From: an uncultured Caulobacter sp.
GTDB taxonomy: Bacteria > Pseudomonadota > Alphaproteobacteria > Caulobacterales > Caulobacteraceae
NCBI GenBank assembly: GCA_937991555.1
Contig: CALKHU010000032.1
Span: forward strand, 1-8,862
Reading direction: 5' to 3'
Length of the DNA: 8,862 nt
Part shown: piece by piece, positions 1 to 4,628 of the stretch
Position numbering within the stretch: the first letter of the stretch is position 1
Layout of the letters: each line of letters begins with the position of its first letter
Translations under genes and position numbers: made by a program
The notes under the pieces: model-generated
The model's database searches: none
The model's input: only the letters and a program-made list of their open reading frames with translations
Told to the model about the DNA's origin: nothing

Positions 1-228
1 GGGCGCCGGGGCGGCGGGCGCGGCCGGGGCGGCGACCTGCACGGGGGCCTGGACGACGGCGCCGGCGGCCACGGTCAGCTCGCGGGCCACGCGGATCTTC
101 AGCCCGCCGGACTCGACCTCGATCTCGGTCAGGCCGGTGTCCTTCAGGATATCGGCCAGTTTGCGCACCACCTTGGTGTCGATGGGCTGGGCGTCCACGG
201 AATCGGGAGCGGCCTTGGGCGTGGTCAT
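1..228 (-). CDS. accB: Biotin carboxyl carrier protein of acetyl-CoA carboxylase, N-terminal part (runs off the left edge)
   Basis: Carries the biotin that shuttles carboxylate in acetyl-CoA carboxylase, the first committed step of fatty acid synthesis (cytoplasm). Only the first 76 codons are visible; the biotinyl domain with its MKM lysine lies beyond the left edge. The visible part has the family's N-terminal helix and strand (IDTKVVRKLADILKDTGLTE, then IEVESGGLKIRVAR, about residues 16-49). It is followed by the start of the Ala/Pro-rich flexible linker that precedes the biotinyl domain. The ATG at 228 has a modest AAGG ribosome site about 8 bases upstream. It begins 25 bases after the aroQ stop on the same strand, so the two are probably one operon; aroQ-accB(-accC) is a common alphaproteobacterial order. 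The identification rests on N-terminal similarity and context, and I consider it firm. Confidence 0.9.
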   Translation of the reverse strand, partial: MTTPKAAPDSVDAQPIDTKVVRKLADILKDTGLTEIEVESGGLKIRVARELTVAAGAVVQAPVQVAAPAAPAAPAP

Positions 229-253
229 GCAGCGTTACCTTGGGTTCTTCGGG

Positions 254-709
254 TCAGGCCGAGGCGCGCTGGGCGCCGATCAGGCCGGCGGCGGCTTCCA
301 CCGCCAGTTCGTAGCTTGCGGCCCCGAAGCCCGAGACGACTCCGGTGGCGGCCAGTGAAACAAACGTCTCCCGGCGGAACGACTCCCGCGCCGCCGGGTT
401 CGACAGGTGACATTCGACGATGGGTATAGCGAGAGTCTTCAGCGCGTCGAGCAGCGCCACGGAAGTGTGACCATAGCCCGCCGGGTTGATGATCAGGGCC
501 GACGCCTCGGTCCGCGCCTCCTGCACCCAGTCGATGAGCTGGCCTTCGTGGTTGCTCTGCCGGAACACGATGGCGTGGCCCAGAGCGGCGGCGCGGGCTT
601 CGCACCGGGCCTGGACGTCCGCCAGGGTGTCGTATCCGTAGATCTCCGGCTCGCGGGTCCCCAGCAGATTGAGGTTCGGCCCGCTCAGCACATGGATGGG
701 TTTGCCCAT
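254..709 (-). CDS. aroQ: Type II 3-dehydroquinate dehydratase
   Basis: Converts 3-dehydroquinate to 3-dehydroshikimate (third step of the shikimate pathway) by anti elimination; type II enzymes are cytoplasmic dodecamers. The 151 residues match the usual family length. Visible signatures are GPNLNLLGTREPEIYG (residues 10-25) with catalytic Arg19 and Tyr24 on the mobile lid, QSNHEGQLIDW (51-61), the substrate loop NPAGYGHTSVAL (75-86), ECHLSN (99-104) with catalytic His101, and the C-terminal SGFGAASYELA. The loop differs slightly from the commoner NPGAYTHTS form, but the His-Thr-Ser is kept. The start at 709 is followed immediately by the conserved core. Its ribosome-binding stretch (GGCGGGG) lies in a potential hairpin. 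It is divergent from thiS (64-bp gap) and upstream of accB. Confidence 0.96.
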   Translation of the reverse strand: MGKPIHVLSGPNLNLLGTREPEIYGYDTLADVQARCEARAAALGHAIVFRQSNHEGQLIDWVQEARTEASALIINPAGYGHTSVALLDALKTLAIPIVECHLSNPAARESFRRETFVSLAATGVVSGFGAASYELAVEAAAGLIGAQRASA

Positions 710-773
710 GAGGCCCCGCCGTCGTTGCGGCGGCCCTTGTATCTTCGGATGGCGAGGGTCACAAGCTCAGGCC
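710..773. promoter_or_regulatory. Divergent aroQ/thiS control region with hairpin over the aroQ ribosome site
   Basis: These 64 bases separate the aroQ start (leftward) from the thiS start (rightward), so promoters for both should lie here or just inside the genes. A 6-bp perfect stem, CCGCCG at 716-721 with CGGCGG at 728-733 (loop TCGTTG), overlaps the G-rich stretch that would serve as the aroQ ribosome site. On the minus strand, TTGTGA followed 17 bases later by TACAAG is a weak -35/-10 candidate for aroQ (four of six matches in each box). I see no clear promoter for thiS and no TPP riboswitch (thi-box) core, which would not easily fit in this space. Confidence 0.35.
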
Positions 774-974
774 ATGCGCATCTATGTCAACGGCGAGCAG
801 CGGGTCGTCGAGAACGCCCCCACCGTGGCCGACCTGATCGCGGTCCTGGGGCTGGAGACCCGCAAGGTGGCGGTCGAGCGGAACCTCGAGATCGTGCCCC
901 GCAGTCTGCACGCGGCGACCCCCGTGCTCGAGAACGACCGCTTCGAGATCGTCACCTTCATCGGCGGCGGTTGA
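774..974 (+). CDS. thiS: Sulfur carrier protein ThiS
   Basis: Small ubiquitin-like (beta-grasp) protein of 66 residues. Its C-terminal glycine is adenylated by ThiF and converted to a thiocarboxylate that donates sulfur to ThiG when the thiazole half of thiamine is made. The sequence shows the family start MRIYVNGEQR, the helix PTVADLIAVLGLE (16-28), VAVERNLEIVPR (32-43) and the diagnostic C-terminus FEIVTFIGGG (57-66). The start at 774 is preferred because it gives the normal family length and N-terminus; a longer in-frame reading from 669 would run back into aroQ on the opposite strand. An AGG about 6 bases upstream is a weak ribosome site. Oddly, its partner thiG is not adjacent but about 3.65 kb downstream on the same strand. 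Confidence 0.93.
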   Translation: MRIYVNGEQRVVENAPTVADLIAVLGLETRKVAVERNLEIVPRSLHAATPVLENDRFEIVTFIGGG

Positions 975-1021
975 GGCGGTCCGCGGCCGGCAGATTGTCG
1001 CCCCGCCCGGCCACGGGCCGT

Positions 1022-1029
1022 GCTAGAAG
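1022..1029 (+). promoter_or_regulatory. Candidate -10 element upstream of the 85-residue ORF
   Basis: GCTAGAAG matches seven of eight positions of the Caulobacter housekeeping -10 consensus GCTANAWC. A TTGTCGC resembling the -35 element TTGACGS lies at 995-1001, but its 20-base gap is longer than the usual 10-14, so the pair is imperfect. If real, transcription would start near 1037 and give a leader of about 95 bases before the ATG at 1132. This stretch also shows short GGCC inverted repeats (1009-1019). Confidence 0.3.
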
Positions 1030-1091
1030 CAGGAACGCTCCGAACGAGCCCTGCCGGCGACTCGCCAGACCGCCGTCCTGCCCGACTTCCG

Positions 1092-1106
1092 CCCCGCGTC
1101 GCGGGG
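1092..1106 (+). promoter_or_regulatory. GC-rich leader hairpin just upstream of a ribosome site
   Basis: CCCCGC (1092-1097), loop GTC and GCGGGG (1101-1106) form a perfect 6-bp stem. It is followed after a few bases by a purine-rich GGGGGAGAAAGG ribosome-binding stretch (1111-1122) for the gene starting at 1132. The GGGGG of that stretch could pair alternatively with the CCCC of the hairpin, so two exclusive folds are possible. There is no U-tract, so it is not a standard intrinsic terminator. Confidence 0.3.
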
Positions 1107-1131
1107 CTTCGGGGGAGAAAGGCGCCAGACC

Positions 1132-1389
1132 ATGTCCCAGTCCCGCTATCAGCCGGCCGTCCGGAAACGCGACGCCGTGAGCGAGCTTCGCGCCGCCATC
1201 GCCGCCGCCGACGACCGCGGCGTCGCCCGCCAGGCGATGCTGCTCCGCCTGACCCACTCCGACGCTTCGCTGCTGAAGCGCAGCCCCGACGTCGCCGAGG
1301 ACGAGATCAGCTTCGAGGGCGGCATGACCTTCCTCGGCATCAAGGTCGAAACCGGCGCCGTCACCGTCAGCGCCCTGACCGCCGACTGA
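1132..1389 (+). CDS. Small conserved-looking hypothetical protein (85 residues)
   Basis: I do not recognise a family. The product is a soluble, charged protein with no signal peptide or membrane segment. Its basic N-terminal helix (RYQPAVRKRDAVSELRAAIAAADDRG, in two parts around residues 5-30) is followed by LLRLTHSDASLLKRSPDV and a C-terminal half that looks like beta strands (ISFEGGMTFLGIKV, then GAVTVSAL). A strong purine-rich ribosome site (GGGGGAGAAAGG) sits upstream of the ATG at 1132, and codon use is as GC-rich as the housekeeping genes, which supports real coding. It lies downstream of thiS on the same strand after a 157-base gap. Its TGA directly abuts the stop of the converging gene at 1390. 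There is no evidence for a thiamine role beyond position. Confidence 0.75.
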   Translation: MSQSRYQPAVRKRDAVSELRAAIAAADDRGVARQAMLLRLTHSDASLLKRSPDVAEDEISFEGGMTFLGIKVETGAVTVSALTAD

Positions 1390-1584
1390 TCAGAAGCCTC
1401 GGCGCGCGGCCCGGCGCAGCCCGTCGATCGCCCCGGCCGCGAACATCCCGCGCCGCCAGGCGCTGTCGCTGTCGGGCGCGAGCCCGCTGGCGGCGATGTT
1501 CGCGTCGAGGTCGGTGATGGCCCATTGCCAGCCGTCACGGCTGGGCTGGACGATGACTGCGTAGCCCTCGGGTTGCTGCGGCAT
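1390..1584 (-). CDS. Small hypothetical protein (64 residues)
   Basis: Family not recognised. The protein reads MPQQPEGYAVIVQ, then SRDGWQWAITDLDANIAASG, then DSAWRRGMFAAGAIDGLRRAARRGF. The first half looks like two beta strands with the Trp pair WQW; the second half is a basic amphipathic helix. It has no signal peptide. The start at 1584 is chosen over an upstream in-frame ATG at 1680 because a very good Shine-Dalgarno (GGGAGGA) lies 6-12 bases before it. The longer version would also translate the REP-like repeat arm. It is transcribed leftward and ends head-to-head with the 85-residue gene, the two stop codons together forming TGATCA. It lies downstream of the histidine kinase gene on the same strand but is separated from it by the REP-like element. 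Confidence 0.65.
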   Translation of the reverse strand: MPQQPEGYAVIVQPSRDGWQWAITDLDANIAASGLAPDSDSAWRRGMFAAGAIDGLRRAARRGF

Positions 1585-1608
1585 GACGGTCCTCCCGGTT
1601 TTCCAGGA

Positions 1609-1630
1609 GCTTGCCGGCGCCGGCTCAAGC
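1609..1630. repeat. Imperfect inverted repeat upstream of the 64-residue gene
   Basis: GCTT at 1609-1612 pairs with AAGC at 1627-1630. Between them lies the perfect 12-base palindrome GCCGGCGCCGGC (1613-1624), with T and C at 1625-1626 as a bulge. It sits about 16 bases ahead of the Shine-Dalgarno of the leftward 64-residue gene. It could be an operator, an mRNA leader hairpin or a weak transcription stop for read-through from the kinase operon; no T-run follows on either strand. Confidence 0.35.
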
Positions 1631-1665
1631 GATGATCCGCGCGATGTGGAGAAGCGGTGCAGCCG

Positions 1666-1771
1666 TGCGTCCTTCGACACGGCCCTTTGGGCCTGCTCAG
1701 GATGACGTTGTCAGAAGGCTACTCACTCACGTCATGCTGAGCAGCGCCGCAGGCGCGTGTCGAAGCACGCA
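1666..1771. repeat. Inverted pair of REP-like palindromes (BIME-like unit)
   Basis: Two 42-base arms (1666-1707 and 1730-1771) are inverted copies matching at 34 of 42 positions, separated by 22 bases. Each arm is itself an imperfect palindrome: an outer stem around GTCCT/AGGAT, then an inner stem (GGCCC-TTT-GGGCC in the left arm, GCGCC-TGC-GGCGC in the right arm read on the minus strand). Six of the eight differences are compensatory base-pair swaps (1671 with 1701, 1682 with 1692, 1683 with 1691), and the other two fall in the inner loop. It starts 5 bases after the kinase stop codon (reading leftward), as REP elements usually do at gene ends. A role in mRNA 3'-end stability or termination is inferred. 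No REP-associated transposase is visible here. Confidence 0.8.
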
Positions 1772-1776
1772 AGGCC

Positions 1777-3363
1777 TCAGCCCGTCTCAGCCGCCGGCAG
1801 CGTCACCACGAAGCGCGCGCCCGCCGCCGCCGTCTCGCAGCGGATGTCGGCCTGGCTGGCGGCCAGCAGGGAGCGGGCGATGGCCAGGCCCAGGCCGGTG
1901 CCGCCTTCGGCCCGGCGGCTGGTGAAGAACGGCTCGAACAGCCGCTCCCGGTCATGTTCGGCGACGCCCGGGCCGTTGTCGGTCACGGCCAGCACGACGC
2001 GCCCCTCCCGGACCGCGCCTGCGATCGTCACCGCCGTCGCGCCGGCCTGCCGGCTATTCTCGACCAGCACGGTCAGCACCGTCTCCAGCGTCGCCTCGGG
2101 CGCCGCCACCGGCGGCAGCGGCTCGGGCAGGTCCAGCGTCACCGCCATCCCCCGCCCGGCCTGGGCGTCGGCGACGCGCCGGGCCGAGGGCGCGACGTCG
2201 ACCGCCACGCCCGCCTCGGGTCGCGCCATGTCGGCCCGCGCCAGGTCGAGCAGCCGCGTGACCAGCTGGTTGAGCCGGTCATTGTCGGCGGCGATGTTGG
2301 CGAGGAACCGTTCGCGGTCCTCGCGGCTCATGGTCTCGCCGTGGTCCTGCAGCAGCTCGACGGCGCCGCCGATCCCGGCCAGCGGCGTCTTGAACTCGTG
2401 GCTGACGGCGGCGGCGAAGTCGCGCAGGTAGCGGGACCGCCGGTCGATGGTCTCGGCCATCCCCGCGAAGTCGGCGTAGAGCTGTCGGATCTCGACCGCC
2501 GCCGTGCGCGGGATGTCGGGCGGCTCGCCGCGCCCCTCGGCGAGGTCGCGCGAGGCCCGGCTCAGCCGCTCGATCGGCCGGGTGATGCCGCGCGAGACCA
2601 GCCCGGACAACACCACCAGGATGCCGACGATCCCGGCCAGCCCGAGCAGGAACTTGCCACGGTCCTCGTAGAGGCCGCGGAACAGCGCCCGCGGCGAGCG
2701 CGACAGCAGCAGCACCCCCTCGACCCGGCCGTTGACGACGATCGGCCGGGCGTGGTGCAGGCGGATGCCGGACGCCCGGCTCAGCCACTCGAAGTCGTAG
2801 CGTTTGCGATAGTCCGACAGCCGCCGCATCACCGTCTTGGGCCGTCCGCCCAGCGCGGTCCGCACCTCGGGCAGCGCGGCCAGGCTGCGCCCCTCGCCGA
2901 GACCAAGCACGACCCGGCCGTTGCGGTCCGTGACCACGACCGAGGCCAGGGTCGTCCGGGTCGTCCCGTCGATGATCGGCTGCAGCGCCGGCAGCGCGGC
3001 CAGCGCCGCCGGATCGGCCGGCGCCGAGGTGACGCTCGCCCGTGGCCGGGACGGCAGCACGGGCGAGGCGCTGAGGTCGATTTCGGTGCTCTCGGGCCGG
3101 TAGTAGCCCGGCGCGGTCTTGTCCGGCGCCCGGGGCGGCGGCCGCGCCCCCGGCCACAGCGCGGACGCGGCGGCGGAGAGCGCGGCCCCCTGGCTGACGA
3201 GCTCGACCTCCGTCTGCCGCACCAGGGTGTTCTCATAGACCCGCAGCAGCACCATGCCGGCGATCGGCATGGCCGCCACCACCAGCAGCACCACGAGCAG
3301 GATGGTCCGCAGACGCATCGGCGGCCAGACGCTGCGGATCAGATCCTTGATCCGCCTGATCAC
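1777..3363 (-). CDS. Membrane-bound sensor histidine kinase
   Basis: Sensor half of a two-component system, expected to autophosphorylate on a histidine and phosphorylate the adjacent response regulator. From the GTG at 3363 it is 528 residues. In order: a short basic N-terminus, TM1 (about 19-41), a periplasmic sensor region (about 42-236) with a Cache/PAS-like fold suggested by VVVTDRNGRVV and RPIVVNGRVEGVLLLSRS, TM2 (about 238-257), HAMP (about 258-312), and HisKA with SHEFKTP (His322). The ATPase then shows an N-box VLVENSRQAG (432-441), G1 TDNGPGV (461-467), F-box EPFFTSR (477-483) and G2 GTGLGLA (488-494), so all catalytic boxes look intact. GTG at 3363 overlaps the regulator's TGA by three bases (GTGA), which favours translational coupling; ATG at 3318 (513 residues) is the alternative. 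The architecture recalls CreC and ChvG, but similarity is too general to name it. The signal is unknown. Confidence 0.9.
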   Translation of the reverse strand: MIRRIKDLIRSVWPPMRLRTILLVVLLVVAAMPIAGMVLLRVYENTLVRQTEVELVSQGAALSAAASALWPGARPPPRAPDKTAPGYYRPESTEIDLSASPVLPSRPRASVTSAPADPAALAALPALQPIIDGTTRTTLASVVVTDRNGRVVLGLGEGRSLAALPEVRTALGGRPKTVMRRLSDYRKRYDFEWLSRASGIRLHHARPIVVNGRVEGVLLLSRSPRALFRGLYEDRGKFLLGLAGIVGILVVLSGLVSRGITRPIERLSRASRDLAEGRGEPPDIPRTAAVEIRQLYADFAGMAETIDRRSRYLRDFAAAVSHEFKTPLAGIGGAVELLQDHGETMSREDRERFLANIAADNDRLNQLVTRLLDLARADMARPEAGVAVDVAPSARRVADAQAGRGMAVTLDLPEPLPPVAAPEATLETVLTVLVENSRQAGATAVTIAGAVREGRVVLAVTDNGPGVAEHDRERLFEPFFTSRRAEGGTGLGLAIARSLLAASQADIRCETAAAGARFVVTLPAAETG

Positions 3364-4082
3364 GCCGCCGCGCCGGTGCAGGCGCCGAGCCGGTAGCCGA
3401 CCCCCGCCCGGGTCTCGATCACGTCGTGGCCGCCCAGCCCGGCGAACTTGCCGCGCAGGTTGCGCACGTGGCTGTCGATGGTGCGGTCGGTGATGGCGAA
3501 GCCCGGGCCGTGCAGCCGGTCGATGATGGCGTCGCGGGTGAAGACCTTGGCGGGCGCCGAGGCGAGGGTCTTCAGGATGCTGAACTCGGTCACGGTCAGC
3601 GCCGCCTCGCGGTCGTCCCACTGGGCCGTCCAGCCGTCGAGGTTCAGCGTCAGCCGCCCGCGCACGATCGGCGCGGCGGGCGCCTCCGCGTCGGCCGCCG
3701 TCTTGCCGCCGGCGCGGCGCAGGATGGCCTGGACGCGGGCGGTCACCTCGCGCGGGCTGAACGGCTTCACGACATAGTCGTCGGCGCCCAGCTCGATGCC
3801 CAGCACGCGGTCGATCTCGTCGTCGCGCGAGCTGAGGAACAGGATCGGCAGGTCGCCTTGGGCCCGGATCCGGCGGCAGACCTCCAGCCCGTCCAGCCGC
3901 GGCATGTTGATGTCCAGCACCACCAGGTCCGGCTTCTGCTGCGCCACCGCCGCCAGCGCCGCCTCGCCGTCCTCGGCCTCGCGCGTGGCCAGCCCGGCCT
4001 TGGCCAGGGCGAACGCCAGCAGCTGGCGGATGTGCGGGTCGTCGTCGACGATCAGGATCGAGCGTTGCATGACGAGCATCAT
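3360..4082 (-). CDS. OmpR/PhoB-family response regulator
   Basis: DNA-binding half of the two-component system; partner of the kinase immediately downstream, with which it overlaps by GTGA. The protein has 240 residues. The receiver domain (about 8-122) has acidic pocket DDD (13-15), phosphoacceptor Asp57 in VVLDINMPRLDG, Ser84 in the switch position and Lys106 in VVKPF. After a short Ala-rich linker comes the winged helix (about 139-234), with ALTVTEFSIL, recognition helix region TDRTIDSHVRNLRGKF (198-213) and wing TRAGVGYRL. The start is uncertain: ATGs at 4082, 4079 and 4070 are all in frame, and none has a well-spaced Shine-Dalgarno. The MQRSILIVDDD start at 4070 would fit the family equally well. 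Phased GTGCAG repeats lie in the divergent region just upstream and may be its own binding site. Confidence 0.93.
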   Translation of the reverse strand: MMLVMQRSILIVDDDPHIRQLLAFALAKAGLATREAEDGEAALAAVAQQKPDLVVLDINMPRLDGLEVCRRIRAQGDLPILFLSSRDDEIDRVLGIELGADDYVVKPFSPREVTARVQAILRRAGGKTAADAEAPAAPIVRGRLTLNLDGWTAQWDDREAALTVTEFSILKTLASAPAKVFTRDAIIDRLHGPGFAITDRTIDSHVRNLRGKFAGLGGHDVIETRAGVGYRLGACTGAAA

Positions 4083-4115
4083 CCGCCCGTGGCTCGCAGG
4101 GTCAACGGGGGAGGG

Positions 4116-4164
4116 GTGCAGGCCGCAAACGCCTGTTGTGCAGATCCCGTGCAGACGCGTGCGG
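4116..4164 (+). promoter_or_regulatory. Phased GTGCAG direct repeats, candidate response-regulator operator
   Basis: GTGCAG occurs at 4116-4121, 4138-4143 and 4149-4154, with the variant GTGCGG at 4159-4164. The starts are 22, 11 and 10 bases apart, i.e. about two, one and one helical turns. OmpR/PhoB-family regulators typically bind such 10-11-bp direct repeats next to or overlapping the -35 box. The last repeat ends two bases before the TTGACG at 4167. The repeats lie between the response regulator and the divergent secreted protein gene, so they could control both. Binding by this regulator is inferred, not shown. Confidence 0.5.
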
Positions 4165-4166
4165 CG

Positions 4167-4194
4167 TTGACGCGCAAGGATGTCGTGCTACCGG
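4167..4194 (+). promoter_or_regulatory. Promoter for the secreted protein gene (housekeeping sigma type)
   Basis: TTGACGC at 4167-4173 is a perfect match to the Caulobacter-type -35 TTGACGS. After 13 bases comes GCTACCGG at 4187-4194, which keeps the GCTA core of GCTANAWC but departs from it in the last three positions. The spacing is within the usual 10-14. Transcription would start near 4200, leaving a leader of under 20 bases that includes a GGAG ribosome site ahead of the ATG at 4218. The weak 3' part of the -10 fits a promoter that needs an activator. Confidence 0.5.
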
Positions 4195-4217
4195 GACGGG
4201 TGATTGCGGAGATTTCG

Positions 4218-4580
4218 ATGCGCCTTACTAATCTTGTTATTGCCCTGTCGCTCGGCTTCGCCGGCGCCGCCGTGGCTGGCGAAAAGGCGCCGACACTGAT
4301 CAAGCCCGGCATTGAACTCGCGTTCGAGATCACCGACTCCTACATTGAGGCCAAGCCCGAAGGCGGGGGGCTGGTGACGATCGCGGTATGCAACTTGTCC
4401 CAAACGACGGGACAGCTTGTCGTCAGCGATATCGCGCCAATAGACTCATCAAAGGACGGGCTACCCCCGTCGCTCGGCGTTTACTCAGTGCCGCCTCGAA
4501 AGTGCCTGACCGGCTTGAAGGGGTATGACGTGTCGATTGGGGGCAAGGAGCCTTGGTCGGGCACCCTTCGATTCGACTAG
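4218..4580 (+). CDS. Small secreted hypothetical protein (120 residues)
   Basis: Family not recognised. The product has a clear Sec signal peptide (MRLTNLVIALSLGFAGAAVA, likely cleaved after Ala20, before GEK). The mature part of about 100 residues is probably beta-rich (IELAFEITDSYIEA, LVTIAVCNLSQ, GQLVVSDIAPI), with two cysteines, Cys58 and Cys96, that could form a disulfide in the periplasm. The start at 4218 is supported by GGAG about 9 bases upstream and by the signal peptide. GC is about 60% over 4321-4500, against about 75% in sampled neighbours, with codons such as ATT and TTG, suggesting recent acquisition. It is divergent from the two-component operon and may be its target or a ligand-binding accessory; that is inference. 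thiG begins 44 bases after its stop on the same strand. Confidence 0.75.
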   Translation: MRLTNLVIALSLGFAGAAVAGEKAPTLIKPGIELAFEITDSYIEAKPEGGGLVTIAVCNLSQTTGQLVVSDIAPIDSSKDGLPPSLGVYSVPPRKCLTGLKGYDVSIGGKEPWSGTLRFD

Positions 4581-4604
4581 TTGCCAGCCTTCCAAGCCCG
4601 CCCG

Positions 4605-4628
4605 ATGCGGCGTAAACCCAACCCATGA
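4605..4628 (+). other. Seven-codon leader ORF overlapping the thiG start
   Basis: ATG at 4605 opens a reading frame for MRRKPNP whose TGA (4626-4628) overlaps the thiG ATG as ATGA. thiG has no recognisable Shine-Dalgarno, so ribosomes finishing this mini-ORF could reinitiate on thiG. However, the mini-ORF itself has no clear Shine-Dalgarno either, and an ORF this short arises easily by chance. Confidence 0.2.

Noticed and set aside
710..773. TPP riboswitch upstream of thiS (also looked for at 4581-4624 before thiG)
   Set aside because: No thi-box core (CUGAGA with a downstream ACCUGA-type element) is present, and both gaps are too short for the aptamer plus expression platform.
1585..1680. 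Longer start (1680) for the 64-residue leftward gene
   Set aside because: The extra 32 residues would be encoded partly by the REP-like repeat arm and the inverted repeat, and the internal ATG at 1584 has a near-ideal GGGAGGA ribosome site.
3364..3621. Extension of the histidine kinase frame upstream into the regulator gene
   Set aside because: The extra residues are Arg/Pro/Gly-rich and lie over the regulator's DNA-binding domain in another frame. The GTG at 3363 overlapping the regulator stop gives a normal kinase N-terminus.
1777..4082. Naming the two-component system CreBC or ChvGI
   Set aside because: The layout and some sensor-domain phrases are reminiscent of both, but the match is general to this kinase class and no diagnostic feature or gene neighbour supports either name.
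1954..4580. Long plus-strand frames (480 and 384 codons) opposite the kinase and regulator
   Set aside because: They are antisense to genes with complete catalytic motifs, and their products are low-complexity Arg/Gly/Asp/Gln-rich. The second one only gains its C-terminus by being in frame with the true secreted protein gene, which has its own Shine-Dalgarno and signal peptide at 4218.
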